Source of the DNA: Streptomyces galbus
GTDB lineage: Bacteria; Actinomycetota; Actinomycetes; Streptomycetales; Streptomycetaceae
Length of the DNA stretch: 64,000 nt
Reading direction: 5' to 3'
Assembly (NCBI RefSeq): GCF_005280195.1
Contig: NZ_SZPR01000017.1
Span: 248,001 to 312,000 of the forward strand
The position numbers and the translations under genes are program-made. The notes under the pieces were generated by a model. That model saw only the letters and a list, made by a program, of their open reading frames with translations, was not told where the DNA came from and did no database searches. The number at the start of each line of letters is the position of its first letter. The first letter of the stretch is position 1. Positions 1 to 9,314 of this stretch are shown here, piece by piece.

Positions 1-34
1 AGCCCAGCGAGCTACCGAGCTGCTCCACCCCGCG
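1..34 (-). tRNA. Initiator tRNA-Met(CAU), 5' part only
   Basis: Read on the minus strand from base 34, the sequence gives the acceptor 5' strand CGCGGGG, the D-arm with GGAGCAG..CGGTAG..CTC, and the first half of the anticodon arm CGCTGGGCT. This matches bacterial initiator tRNA: it starts with C1 and the anticodon stem ends in GGG. The window edge falls just before the anticodon, so CAU itself and the 3' half are not visible. A short inverted repeat GCCGTG..CACGGC (34-59) overlaps the 5' end and may be the terminator of the UPF0182 gene that ends at 97 on the same strand. Confidence 0.85.
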
Positions 35-96
35 CCGTGTTCCATCACCGTATCACGGCACGGAGGGGGGCCCGCTCGGCAGCTCAGCCGCCGGTC

Positions 97-3072
97 TCAG
101 CCACCGGCGCCGGCCGTCGGGCTGGGGCTGCCGCTCGGCGCGCTGCTCGCGCCGGCGCTCGGTTTGCTGCTCGGGCTGCTGCTCGCCTTGCCGCCCGAAC
201 TCCCGGCGCCGCCCTTGCCCTTGGCGGCCGCCTGCGCGTCCTCGGCCCGCTGGAGTGCGTCCTGGAGGTCCTTCTGGGCCTTGCCGTACGCCTCCCAGTC
301 ACCCTTCTTCAGCGCTTCCTGACCCGCGTCGAAGGCCTTCTGGGCGTCCTGGAGCGCCTGTTGGACGGTGGCGTTGCCGGTCGACGGCGGCGGCTTGGTG
401 CCGGAGTCCGGTGGCCGGGGCGTGGTGCTCTCGGCCCCGAAGACCTTGTCGAGCGCCTCGTCCAGCGTGTTCTCGAAGGCCGTGTTGCCGCCGTAGGTCA
501 CCAACACCTTGCGCAGCAGCGGGTACTTCAGCCCGCCACCGCGGACGTACACCGGCTCCACGTAGAGCAGTCCGCCGTCGAGCGGCACCGTGAGCAGGTT
601 GCCGTACTCCACCTCCGAGTCGCCGCCGCGCAGCAGACGGATGGACTCGGCGATGTTCTGTTCGGAGTTGAACTGGCTCTGCACCTGTTTCGGTCCGTCG
701 ACCGTCGTGCTCGTCGGCAGCTTCAGGATGCGGATCTTCCCGTAGTCCGGTGTGCCCGCCTCCGAGTCCACGGCCATGAACGCGCTGAGGTTGTCCCGGC
801 CGTTGGGCGTGAACGTCGTCGTCAGCGAGAACGCCTGGGCCTGCTGGTCGGGCATCTTCATGCTCAGGTAGTACGGCGGCACCGCGTCGCCCGACTTGTT
901 GGTCGGGTCGTCCGGCACCTGCCACACCTCGCTGCCGCTGAGGAACGTCTGCGCGTCCTTCACGTGGTAGCGGGAGAGCAGCTCGCGCTGCACCTTGAAC
1001 AGGTCCTGCGGGTAGCGCAGGTGGGCCATCAGCGACGGGGAGATGTCGGACTTCGACTTCACCGTGTGCGGGAACGCCTTCATCCACGTCTTCAGGACGG
1101 GGTCCTGGGTGTCCCACTGGTAGAGCTTGACCTCGCCGGTGTACGCGTCGACGGTCGCCTTCACCGAGTTGCGGATGTAGTTGACCTGGTTCTGCTGGGC
1201 CACCACCGCACGGTTGTCGTTGGCGGCGGTCAGCGAGTCGGCGGTGGTGTCGCCGAGGGTCGTACGGGAGGCGTACGGATAGCCGTTGGTGGTCGTGTAC
1301 GCGTCGACGATCCACTGGATCTTGTCGTCCACGACCGCCGGGTAGGCGTCGCCGTCGATGGTCAGCCACGGGGCGACCGCCTCGACGCGGTCCTTCGGCG
1401 TGCGGTTGTACAGGATCCGCGACCCGTCGCCGATGGCGCCCGAGTACAGGATCTGGGGCTCGCCGAACGCGACCGCGTACGCCGCCCGGTTGAGCGGGTT
1501 GGAGAGGTTGACGCCGCTCTTGCCCTGGTAGCTGGTGGTCTTCTCACCGTTGTCGTCGGAGTAGTCGATCTCCTTCTGGGGACCGCCGACGATGGAGTAC
1601 GTGGTCGTCTTCTCGCCGTAGTAGATCCGCTGCTGGTACGAGCCCAGGTCGCCCTTGGACGGCAGGTCGGACTCGGTGAACACCGGGCGCCCCTCGGCGT
1701 CGGCGGTGGTGCCCTTGGCGGCGACCACGCCGTAACCGTGGGTGTAGCGGAAGTGGTTGTTGATCCAGTTCTGCTTGTCCACGCCCGCGAGGTTCAGCTC
1801 GCGCAGACCGATCACCGTGTCCTGGTCGGTGCCGTTCTGGTTGTAGCGGTCCACGTCCAGGTTGGTCGGGAAGGCGTAGTACTTCCGCATCTGCTGGAGC
1901 TGCTGGAACGTCGGCGAGACGATGTTCGGGTCAAGCACACGGATGCTGGCGGTCTTGGAGACGTCGTCGCGCAGCGTCGACTTGTCCTGGGTGGTGCTGG
2001 TGCCCGTGTACTCGTTGACCTGCGTGTCGTCGATGCCGTACGCCTCGCGGGTCGCCTTGAGGTTCTTCTGGACGTACGGCGCTTCCTTGGCCTGCTCGTT
2101 CGGCTGGACCTGGAACTTCTGCACGATCGCCGGGTAGAGGCCGCCGATGAGGATGGCCGACAGGACCATCAGGCCGAAGCCGATGACGGGGAGCTGCCAG
2201 GTGCGCCGCCACAGGGTGGCGAAGAACAGCAGGGCGCAGATGACGGCGATGCAGAACAGGATCGTCTTGGCCGGCAGGTAGGCGTTGGCGTCGACGTACC
2301 GCAGGCCCGTCCAGTTGTCGGTGGCCTTGAAGTCGCTGGACTTCACCGCGAGGCCGTACCGGTCGAGCCAGTAGGCGACCGCCTTCAGCGCGACGAAGAC
2401 GCCCAGCAGCACCGACAGGTGGCCGGTGGCGGCCGCGGTGGCACGGGCCCCGGGGCTGGTGACGCGCAGCCCGCCGTAGAGGTAGTGGGTGAGCGCGGCG
2501 GCGATCAGCGACAGGATCGTGGCGGCGAAGCCGAAGCCGAGCAGGAACCGGTACCAGGGCAGGTCGAAGGCGTAGAAGGACACGTCGAGGTGGAACTGCG
2601 GGTCCTTCTGGTGGAAGGGCACGCCGTTGACCCACATCAGCCAGGTGCGCCACTGGCTGGACGCCGACGCTCCGGCGATCAGCCCGACCAGCGCGGTGAT
2701 CGACAGCAGCAGCCACTTCTTGTAGGGCGCGATGCCCATGCGGTAGCGGTCGAGGCTCTGCTGCTCCATCGACATCGCGCTCAGCGGCGGCCGCAGCCGG
2801 TGGGCGAGCCAGATGTTGAACCCGACCGCGAGCGCCATCAGCAGACCGAAGACGAAGAACAGTCCGATCTTGGTCCACAGGGTGGTGGTGAAGACGGAGG
2901 AGTAGTTCACCGACCGGTACCAGAGCCAGTCGGTCCAGAACCCGGCGAACATGGTGAACGCCATGCCGAGCACGGCGAGGACGCCCAGCGTCATCAGCAG
3001 GGTCCGGACACGCCGGGACGGACGGCCCACTCTCATCCGCGGCCCTGTCGGGCCTCCGCCGCGGTCCGGCAT
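97..3072 (-). CDS. UPF0182 family integral membrane protein
   Basis: About 991 aa from the ATG at 3072. The N-terminal third holds roughly seven hydrophobic helices (near residues 22-42, 66-86, 118-138, 175-195, 218-235, 270-288 and 293-312). A long, mostly hydrophilic, presumably extracytoplasmic domain of about 550 residues rich in Tyr/Asn/Asp follows. The C-terminus is a charged helical stretch and an Ala/Ser/Pro-rich tail. Length and layout fit UPF0182 (mycobacterial Rv3193c type), whose molecular function is not known. I chose MPDRGG at 3072; an in-frame extension to 3171 is possible but codes for unlikely residues. Divergent from the gene at 3238. Confidence 0.9.
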   Translation of the reverse strand: MPDRGGGPTGPRMRVGRPSRRVRTLLMTLGVLAVLGMAFTMFAGFWTDWLWYRSVNYSSVFTTTLWTKIGLFFVFGLLMALAVGFNIWLAHRLRPPLSAMSMEQQSLDRYRMGIAPYKKWLLLSITALVGLIAGASASSQWRTWLMWVNGVPFHQKDPQFHLDVSFYAFDLPWYRFLLGFGFAATILSLIAAALTHYLYGGLRVTSPGARATAAATGHLSVLLGVFVALKAVAYWLDRYGLAVKSSDFKATDNWTGLRYVDANAYLPAKTILFCIAVICALLFFATLWRRTWQLPVIGFGLMVLSAILIGGLYPAIVQKFQVQPNEQAKEAPYVQKNLKATREAYGIDDTQVNEYTGTSTTQDKSTLRDDVSKTASIRVLDPNIVSPTFQQLQQMRKYYAFPTNLDVDRYNQNGTDQDTVIGLRELNLAGVDKQNWINNHFRYTHGYGVVAAKGTTADAEGRPVFTESDLPSKGDLGSYQQRIYYGEKTTTYSIVGGPQKEIDYSDDNGEKTTSYQGKSGVNLSNPLNRAAYAVAFGEPQILYSGAIGDGSRILYNRTPKDRVEAVAPWLTIDGDAYPAVVDDKIQWIVDAYTTTNGYPYASRTTLGDTTADSLTAANDNRAVVAQQNQVNYIRNSVKATVDAYTGEVKLYQWDTQDPVLKTWMKAFPHTVKSKSDISPSLMAHLRYPQDLFKVQRELLSRYHVKDAQTFLSGSEVWQVPDDPTNKSGDAVPPYYLSMKMPDQQAQAFSLTTTFTPNGRDNLSAFMAVDSEAGTPDYGKIRILKLPTSTTVDGPKQVQSQFNSEQNIAESIRLLRGGDSEVEYGNLLTVPLDGGLLYVEPVYVRGGGLKYPLLRKVLVTYGGNTAFENTLDEALDKVFGAESTTPRPPDSGTKPPPSTGNATVQQALQDAQKAFDAGQEALKKGDWEAYGKAQKDLQDALQRAEDAQAAAKGKGGAGSSGGKASSSPSSKPSAGASSAPSGSPSPTAGAGG

Positions 3073-3237
3073 CTGGAAAGCCAAGGTGCGCACCTCGAAG
3101 TTCGCTACTCGATCGGTCGGACCCGCGTGTTCGCCGGCCCCGTGCGGGCCCCGGTGATCGCGGCCCCACACCTATGCAACTTACTCACCGTTTACTCGGT
3201 TCCCGATCCGGGCCGGGAACGAGGCAGGATTGTGACC
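3073..3237. promoter_or_regulatory. Divergent promoter region
   Basis: 165 bp between two divergent starts (UPF0182 on minus, PPA1255-like on plus). It includes an AT-richer stretch around 3171-3200 (ATGCAACTTACTCACCG) suitable for promoter elements, and a GAGG-type ribosome site just before 3238. No clear operator could be picked out by eye. Confidence 0.4.
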
Positions 3238-3780
3238 ATGTCCAACACTCCCATGGCAGCGAGCCCCCTCACCCGGGCCGTACTCGAGATCGACGAGTAC
3301 GCCTCCGGCCTCGGCTGGGACCAGCCCGCACGCCTCTTCGCCCTCGTCGACACCGCGCAGCTGCGGACCCAGGAACCCGCGCTGGCCGCCCAGCTCGGTC
3401 TGGCGGACGGACCCGAGACCACCGGTCTGACCCCGATCGAGCAGGACGAGGTGCCAACGGACAAGCCGCTCGACGAGTTCCTGGCCACCATCGCCTGGCC
3501 CGGCGCGGTGACCGGCTGCGCCCTCACCATCGAGCGCCTGATGCTCCCGCCGTCCGCCGAGACCCAGGTCCCCGACGACCTCGACGAGGCCAAGCTGGCG
3601 AAGTGGGTCGCCGAGCACCCCGAGCGCCAGGAGGTCCGCATGACGGTCGCGGTGCTGCGCGACGGCTCCCGCGAGTCGGCGCTGCGCCTGCGCGAGAAGG
3701 ACAGCCCCACCGAGGTGCTCACCGGCGCCGACCTGGTGCCGGGCCTCGCCCAGGCCCTGTCGGCGACCTTCGAGGACTGA
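3238..3780 (+). CDS. PPA1255-like conserved actinobacterial protein
   Basis: 180 aa, soluble and acidic. It begins MSNTPMAASPLTRAVLEIDE, contains the family-typical segments near residues 15-35 (GLGWDQPARLFALVDT) and an 'EFLATIAWPGAV.GCAL' core near 75-95, and ends in QALSATFED. It has no membrane segment, signal peptide or catalytic motif that I recognise; the family has no assigned function. The ATG at 3238 is preceded by GAGGCAGGA; a GTG two codons upstream (3232) is an alternative. It lies back-to-back with UPF0182 and converges on the PDZ/Lon-like gene across a large palindrome. Confidence 0.85.
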   Translation: MSNTPMAASPLTRAVLEIDEYASGLGWDQPARLFALVDTAQLRTQEPALAAQLGLADGPETTGLTPIEQDEVPTDKPLDEFLATIAWPGAVTGCALTIERLMLPPSAETQVPDDLDEAKLAKWVAEHPERQEVRMTVAVLRDGSRESALRLREKDSPTEVLTGADLVPGLAQALSATFED

Positions 3781-3833
3781 GCGGACCGCTCCCCCGCCCG
3801 CGGTTCACCGGCGGCGGTTGATCCCGTACGCGC

Positions 3834-3867
3834 CCGGGGGCGCCCTCGTCGACGAGGGCGCCCCCGG
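3834..3867. terminator. 34-bp perfect palindrome, bidirectional terminator
   Basis: A perfect inverted repeat with no spacer: the half-site CCGGGGGCGCCCTCGTC (3834-3850) is followed directly by its reverse complement (3851-3867). It sits between converging genes (stop at 3780 on plus, stop at 3890 on minus). No T-run follows, as is usual for Streptomyces terminators. Confidence 0.8.
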
Positions 3868-3889
3868 CGCCGTACTGCCGTCGGGCCGG

Positions 3890-4987
3890 TCAGCCCTTGG
3901 TCGTGCACTTCGGCAGGGCGTCGGTGTCCCCGCTGCGGATGTCCTTCAGGGCGTCGAGCGCGTCGTCGATGGTGGAGACCTTGACGAGCCGCAGCCCGCC
4001 CGGGGTGTCCTTGGCCGCGGCCGCGCAGTTCTCGGCGGGCGTGAGGAAGTAGCGCGCGCCCTTGCTGCGCGCCCCCACCGTCTTCATCTCGATGCCGCCG
4101 ATGGGTCCGACCTTGCCCTCGTCGTCGATCGTGCCGGTGCCCGCGACGAACGCGCCGCCGGTGAGGCTGCCCGGGGTGAGCTTGTCGTAGATGCCGAGGG
4201 CGAACATCAGGCCGGCGCTGGGGCCGCCGACGTCGGCGAGCTTGATGTCGATGCTGAACGGGAACGTGTGGTCGGTGCCCGCGGAGATGCCGACGATGGC
4301 CCGCCGGGCGCCGCTGTCGTCCGACTTCGCGGTGGTGATCGTGACCTTCTCGGTCGTGGTCGCCGTCCGGTTCGCCTTCTCGGCGGCGGCCTGCTCCTTG
4401 GCCGGGACGATCGTGAACACCACGTCCTGACCGGGCTTGTGCCGGGTGACCAGCTTGGCCACGTCACCGGGCTCCTTGACCGCGGTGCCGTCGACGGCCT
4501 TGATGACGTCGCCCGCGTGCAGCTTGCCCTCGGCCGGCGAGTCCTTCACCACGGTGGAGACGATCACCCAGGACCGCACCGGGATGTGCAGCGCCTCCAG
4601 GGCGGCGACCTTGGCGCTCTCCTGGGACTGGCTGAACTCCTCGGCGTTCTCCTGGGTCGACTGCTCCTCCGTCTTGCCGTCCGGGTAGAGCGTGTCGTGC
4701 GGCACGACCTTGTCGTCGTGCGCGAGCCAGCCGTACACCGCCTCGACCAGGTTCATCCGGTAGTCCGCGCTGGTCACCCGCACCGTGGTCATGTTCAGGT
4801 GACCGTCGGTCGGGTAGGTCTTGCGGCCGGCGATCTGCAGCACCGGCTCGCCGTCGTGCTCCCCGAGCGTGTTGACCGTCGGGCCCGGCGACATCTCCGC
4901 ATACGGCACGCGGATCAGGACTCCCGCGCACAGGAGCGCGATCAGGACCAGGGTCGAGGCGAGCATCGTCGCGGTGCGGCGTGGCAT
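3890..4987 (-). CDS. Membrane-anchored PDZ/Lon-like (S16) serine protease
   Basis: 365 aa. One uncleaved signal-anchor (about residues 9-29) is followed by an extracytoplasmic region, a PDZ domain (about 140-230; HAGDVIKAVDG is the carboxylate-loop region) and a Lon-type S16 protease domain (about 250-345). The catalytic Ser257 lies in GGPSAGLMF and Lys302 in GGIEMKTVGA; the 45-residue Ser-Lys spacing is close to that in Lon. This is the YlbL/Rv3194c family of substrate-unassigned membrane proteases. There is no AAA+ module, so proteolysis would be ATP-independent. ATG at 4987 with GAGG upstream. Confidence 0.9.
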   Translation of the reverse strand: MPRRTATMLASTLVLIALLCAGVLIRVPYAEMSPGPTVNTLGEHDGEPVLQIAGRKTYPTDGHLNMTTVRVTSADYRMNLVEAVYGWLAHDDKVVPHDTLYPDGKTEEQSTQENAEEFSQSQESAKVAALEALHIPVRSWVIVSTVVKDSPAEGKLHAGDVIKAVDGTAVKEPGDVAKLVTRHKPGQDVVFTIVPAKEQAAAEKANRTATTTEKVTITTAKSDDSGARRAIVGISAGTDHTFPFSIDIKLADVGGPSAGLMFALGIYDKLTPGSLTGGAFVAGTGTIDDEGKVGPIGGIEMKTVGARSKGARYFLTPAENCAAAAKDTPGGLRLVKVSTIDDALDALKDIRSGDTDALPKCTTKG

Positions 4988-5052
4988 GCCTCGACAGTAC
5001 GGGACGCCTCTGTCAGCGCACCGTCAGGGCCGCCGGGCGGGGGGTCGGGGCG

Positions 5053-5229
5053 TCAGGACCCGGAGTGCGTGGGGGTCCTGTCCTTCTCCATCGCGGCGCG
5101 GAAGCGGGCGTACCCGTCGAGCTCGGGCCCGTCGCTGCGGGCCTTGCGGGTGCGGTTGGCCCAACTGCCCCACAGCCCCGCGAAGATCGCCGCCACCAGC
5201 GGAATCAGCAACCAGGCGAGCGCCGCCAT
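5053..5229 (-). CDS. Small single-span membrane protein
   Basis: 58 aa from the ATG at 5229, which has GGAGG five bases upstream; a longer in-frame start at 5298 (81 aa) has no better site. The first 22 residues form one hydrophobic helix (MAALAWLLIPLVAAIFAGLW). The rest is charged and cytoplasmic, ending in DGYARFRAAMEKDRTPTHSGS-like residues. It is conserved in position between the PDZ protease and moaE in streptomycetes as far as I recall. Function unknown. Confidence 0.75.
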   Translation of the reverse strand: MAALAWLLIPLVAAIFAGLWGSWANRTRKARSDGPELDGYARFRAAMEKDRTPTHSGS

Positions 5230-5339
5230 CCCGACCTCCCAGCCCCACGTGAGCGACCGCAACTGACTGATCAGCAGATTAACCATCCGCACGGACAACG
5301 CTCACGCCGGGGGTCCGGTTACGCAACCGGAGTGCGGGC

Positions 5340-5801
<462 letters not shown>

Positions 5802-5895
5802 GCCCCCATCGTGCCCCACACCCGGAACCCCGTGGAATCGCGGAAAGCCCCGACACACGCGCGTGGGGGTTTGGAGCCTCCTACAGACACGCCGG

Positions 5896-5932
5896 CCGAG
5901 GGGCCTGCCCCTCCCAGTGGGAAGCCCCTCGG
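5896..5932. terminator. Hairpin terminator in the SDR-moaE gap
   Basis: Inverted repeat CCGAGGGGC (5896-5904) / GCCCCTCGG (5924-5932) with a 19-nt loop, lying between the stop of the SDR-like gene (5945, minus) and the start of moaE (5801, minus). It would end SDR transcription and leave moaE to its own promoter. Confidence 0.55.
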
Positions 5933-5944
5933 GCTGGGGGGTCC

Positions 5945-7054
5945 CTACCGCCGCCGGGCCTTGCGGGCGCGGCGCACGACGGCCGCCGCGCCGAGCAGCG
6001 CCACCGTCGCGCCCGCGGCACCGGCCGCCGTCGCGTCCTTTCGCCCGAGCCGCCGCCCGGCGACCGTGTGCCGTCCGGCCACCTCCGCCAGCAGCTCGGC
6101 CAGCACCTCCTCGTTGGTCCACCGCGCCCGCCACCCGGCGTCGTGCAGCCGGCTGCCGCTGACCACCCACGGGTACATCGTGTAGGCCAGGTCGCCCGCC
6201 GGGGACGGCGTCAGCCCGATGCGGTGCAGCCGGGCCGCGGCCCCCAGGGCCACCGCGGACGGCAGCTCCATGCGCCGGATGCCGCTGAGCTCCTCGACCT
6301 CCTCCTGCTCCAGCCAACCGTCGCACCCGACCGCGAGCTCCCCGTCCACCTTCTCCAGGACGGCGTACTCCAGGGCACTGCACAGGTCCTCGACGTGGCA
6401 GAACTGCCAGACCGGCCGCGACCCGGCCACCACCAGCAGCCGGGGCGACTCGAAGTACCGGGTCAGGGCGGTGTCGGTGCCGCCCACCAGGATCGCGGGC
6501 CGTACGACGGTGACGTTGAGGCCGGGGTGCGCGCGCGGGGCGCGCCGGGCCAGCCGCTCGATCTCCAGCAGGTCCCCGACGCCGGTCGCCTCGGCCGTGG
6601 CGCGCAGCTCCGCGTCCTCCGACAGCGGGAGCTCGTTGTCGGGCAGTGCGCCGTAGACCATCGCGGAGGTGCACAGCACGACCCGGTGCACACCGGCCGC
6701 CGCGGCGGCGGTCAGCACGGTCTGCGTGCCGCGCACGTTGTACGCCGTCCGGGCGGCGGCGTCACTCCCCAGGTCGAGATCGAGCGCGAGGTGCACGACG
6801 ACGTCGGCACCGCGCAGCTTCTCCGCGATCGCCGGGTCGCGGACGTCGAGGATGTGCCACTCCGCCGCGTCGCACTCGCCGCGCCGTTCGTCGACGGCCA
6901 CGACCTGCTTGATCTCCTCGGAGGCGGCGAGCCGCTCGGTGAGCAGCGCGCCCACCCCGGTCGCGGCGCCGGTCACGGCGACGACGGGGCGCCGCCCGCC
7001 GGCGGGGGTTGCGTGGTTTCGCGCTGCGCGAACCTGCGGATCTGGGGAACTCAC
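5945..7054 (-). CDS. Atypical NAD(P)-binding SDR-like protein
   Basis: 369 aa from GTG 7054, which has GGAGA at the right distance; an ATG at 7077 is possible. A Rossmann fold is clear: VAVTGAATGVGALL (near 25-37), DVRDPAIAEKLRGADVVVHLA and LCTSAMVYG. The Tyr-x3-Lys that normally follows the TSxxYG strand is not seen where expected, so catalysis by the usual SDR mechanism is doubtful. A C-terminal Ala/Gly/Val-rich helix followed by RRARKARRR may tether it to the membrane. It is divergent from the DUF2342 gene. Nucleotide-sugar epimerase activity cannot be claimed. Confidence 0.8.
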   Translation of the reverse strand: MSSPDPQVRAARNHATPAGGRRPVVAVTGAATGVGALLTERLAASEEIKQVVAVDERRGECDAAEWHILDVRDPAIAEKLRGADVVVHLALDLDLGSDAAARTAYNVRGTQTVLTAAAAAGVHRVVLCTSAMVYGALPDNELPLSEDAELRATAEATGVGDLLEIERLARRAPRAHPGLNVTVVRPAILVGGTDTALTRYFESPRLLVVAGSRPVWQFCHVEDLCSALEYAVLEKVDGELAVGCDGWLEQEEVEELSGIRRMELPSAVALGAAARLHRIGLTPSPAGDLAYTMYPWVVSGSRLHDAGWRARWTNEEVLAELLAEVAGRHTVAGRRLGRKDATAAGAAGATVALLGAAAVVRRARKARRR

Positions 7055-7248
7055 CAGGCGTCTCCAGCGGTTGTCATCCATACGAGCGCGAGTGACGCGT
7101 ACGTACCAGGTGGCATCCATCCTGCCGCAGGCCGCGAGTCGGCGAAGCACCGAGGCCCGATCGGGCCCGGGGTGTCTACGCTGGGTGGTGTTGCAGGGCA
7201 GCCGCGCCGCCGGACGAGAACCGGCGGCCTTACCAGCCGAGGAATCCC
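7055..7248. promoter_or_regulatory. Divergent promoter region
   Basis: 194 bp between the SDR-like gene (minus) and the DUF2342 gene (plus). It holds the ribosome sites for both (GGAGA for minus, GAGGAA for plus). No convincing operator was seen. Confidence 0.35.
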
Positions 7249-8721
7249 GTGAGTGACACCCCATTCGGCTTCGGCCTTCCGCCGGAGGAGCCGGAAGACG
7301 GCGACGAGGGCAAGCAGAAGGACCCGCAGAGCGGTGGTGGTCAGGGCCCGGCCAACCCGTTCGGATTCGGGCTGCCCGGAGCGGGCGGCCCCGGCGGTGA
7401 CAATCCGTTCGCGGCCATGTTCGGCTCGCTGAACCCCACCGACCTGGGCGCCGCCTTCCAGCAGCTCGGCCAGATGCTGTCCTACGAGGGCGGCCCGGTG
7501 AACTGGGACATGGCCAAGCAGATCGCCCGCCAGACCGTCGCCCAGGGCACGCCGGACGGCGTGAAGGACGCGAGCATCGGCCCCGCCGAGCGCAGCGCGG
7601 TCCAGGAGGCCGTCCGCCTGGCCGACCTGTGGCTGGACGACGTGACGTCCCTGCCGTCCGGCGCGGCCTCCGCGGTCGCCTGGTCGCGCGCGGAATGGGT
7701 CGAGGCGACGCTGCCGGCGTGGCAGGAGCTGGTCGACCCGGTCGCCGAGCGCGTGGGCACGGCGATGGGCGACGTCCTGCCGGAGGAGATGCAGGCCATG
7801 GCCGGCCCGCTGATCGGCGTGATGCGCTCGATGGGCGGCGCGATGTTCGGCTCGCAGATCGGGCAGGCCGTCGGCGTCCTCGCGGGCGAGGTCGTCGGCT
7901 CCACCGACGTCGGCCTGCCGCTCGGCCCGGCGGGCCGCGCCGCGCTGCTGCCGGCGAACATCGAGGCGTTCGGCAAGGACCTGGGCGTCCCCCGGGACGA
8001 GGTGCGGCTGTACCTCGCACTGCGCGAGGCGGCCCACCAGCGCCTGTTCGCGCACGTGCCGTGGCTGCGCTCGCACCTGTTCGGCGCGGTCGACGGCTAC
8101 GCGCGCGGGATCAAGGTCGACACCGCCAAGCTGGAGGACGTGGTCGGCCAGTTCGACCCGCAGAACCCCGAGCAGCTGCAGGACGCCCTCCAGCAGGGCA
8201 TGTTCCAGCCGGAGGACACGCCCGAGCAGAAGGCGGCGCTGGCCCGTCTGGAGACGGCCCTGGCGCTCGTCGAGGGCTGGGTGGACGCGGTGGTGCACGC
8301 CGCCGCCAAGCCGCGCCTGTCGTCAGCGGACGCGCTGCGCGAGACGCTGCGCCGCCGCCGCGCCTCGGGCGGTCCGGCCGAGCAGACCTTCGCCACGCTG
8401 ATCGGCCTGGAGCTGCGCCCGCGCCGGCTGCGCGACGCCTCCCGCCTGTGGGCCTCGCTCACGGACGCGCGCGGGGTCGACGGACGCGACGCCCTGTGGG
8501 CCCACCCGGACATGCTGCCGACGGCCGGCGACCTCGACGACCCGGACGGCTTCGTCCACCGTGAGCAGATGGACTTCTCCGAGCTGGACAAGATGCTCGG
8601 CGAGGCGGCCGGCAAGCCCGACCTCACGAAGGGCCCGGACCAGGGCGGGCAGCAGGCGGACGACTCCGGCGAGGACGCCCCGGGCAAGGGCGACGGCGGC
8701 AAGGGCGACGGCACCGAGTGA
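7249..8721 (+). CDS. DUF2342 zincin-like metalloprotease family protein
   Basis: 490 aa, GTG start with GAGGAA upstream. A Gly/Pro-rich head with two copies of NPFGFGLP/TPFGFGLP motifs (residues 1-60) precedes the alpha-helical DUF2342 ('zincin_1') domain (about 75-440). The segment REAAHQRLFAHVPW near residue 263 carries the histidines of the putative metal site. An acidic Gly/Asp/Lys tail closes the protein. Homologue of Rv3195 in the same order in mycobacteria; a coenzyme-F420-associated role has been suggested for related families but is unproven. Its stop overlaps the Nudix gene start by 4 nt, implying coupled translation. Confidence 0.85.
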   Translation: MSDTPFGFGLPPEEPEDGDEGKQKDPQSGGGQGPANPFGFGLPGAGGPGGDNPFAAMFGSLNPTDLGAAFQQLGQMLSYEGGPVNWDMAKQIARQTVAQGTPDGVKDASIGPAERSAVQEAVRLADLWLDDVTSLPSGAASAVAWSRAEWVEATLPAWQELVDPVAERVGTAMGDVLPEEMQAMAGPLIGVMRSMGGAMFGSQIGQAVGVLAGEVVGSTDVGLPLGPAGRAALLPANIEAFGKDLGVPRDEVRLYLALREAAHQRLFAHVPWLRSHLFGAVDGYARGIKVDTAKLEDVVGQFDPQNPEQLQDALQQGMFQPEDTPEQKAALARLETALALVEGWVDAVVHAAAKPRLSSADALRETLRRRRASGGPAEQTFATLIGLELRPRRLRDASRLWASLTDARGVDGRDALWAHPDMLPTAGDLDDPDGFVHREQMDFSELDKMLGEAAGKPDLTKGPDQGGQQADDSGEDAPGKGDGGKGDGTE

Positions 8722-9233
8722 GCCTGTACGACGACGCGGTCCTGGTCCTCAAGGAGTACGAGGACCAGGGCGGCCTGCGCCGGCTCTACCTCGACCACCT
8801 CGCCGCGCACCCGGACGGGATGTGGAAGGCCTGCCGGGACGGGCACATCACGGCGAGCGCCCTGGTGGTCGACCCGGAGCGGGGCCGTGTGCTGCTGACG
8901 CTGCACAGGAAGCTGCGGATGTGGCTGCAGATGGGCGGTCACTGCGAGCCGGTCGACGCCACCCTGGCCGAGGCCGCCCTGCGCGAGGGACGCGAGGAGT
9001 CGGGCATCCCCGGGCTGGCGCTGCTGCCCGGTGGCCCGGTGCGCCTGGACCGTCATCTCACGCCCTGCGCCTGGCACCTGGACGTGCAGTACGCCGCGCT
9101 CGCCCCCGCCGGCGCCGTGGAGGCGATCAGTGACGAGTCCCTCGACCTGCGCTGGTTCCCCTACGCGGAGGTCGCGTCGGTCGCCGACGACTCGGTCGTA
9201 CGCCTGGTGGAGGCGACGCGCGCCCGGCTGTGA
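8718..9233 (+). CDS. Nudix hydrolase
   Basis: 171 aa, GTG start inside the GTGA overlap with the preceding stop. The Nudix box is GHCEPVDATLAEAALREGREESGI-type: Gly at its head, then REGREES supplying the REx2EE metal ligands, near residues 74-97. Substrate cannot be read from sequence. It most likely hydrolyses a nucleoside diphosphate-linked compound in the cytoplasm. Translational coupling links it to the DUF2342 protein. Confidence 0.9.
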   Translation: MSLYDDAVLVLKEYEDQGGLRRLYLDHLAAHPDGMWKACRDGHITASALVVDPERGRVLLTLHRKLRMWLQMGGHCEPVDATLAEAALREGREESGIPGLALLPGGPVRLDRHLTPCAWHLDVQYAALAPAGAVEAISDESLDLRWFPYAEVASVADDSVVRLVEATRARL

Positions 9234-9236
9234 AGG

Positions 9237-9272
9237 CGTGAGGGGCGACCGCCCGGGCGGTCGCCCCTCACG
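9237..9272. terminator. 36-bp perfect palindrome, bidirectional terminator
   Basis: The half-site CGTGAGGGGCGACCGCCC (9237-9254) is followed immediately by its exact reverse complement (9255-9272). It lies between the Nudix stop at 9233 (plus) and the AIM24 stop at 9315 (minus), so it terminates two converging transcripts. Confidence 0.85.
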
Positions 9273-9314
9273 TGCGGCTGCGGTGACGTGACGCCCCGGG
9301 CGTCGGCCCGGGGC

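Noticed and set aside
37..3237. Long plus-strand open frame running opposite the UPF0182 gene into the PPA1255-like gene
   Set aside because: Its product is Arg/Val/Gly-rich low-complexity sequence typical of GC-rich antisense frames; only the last 180 codons form a real protein.
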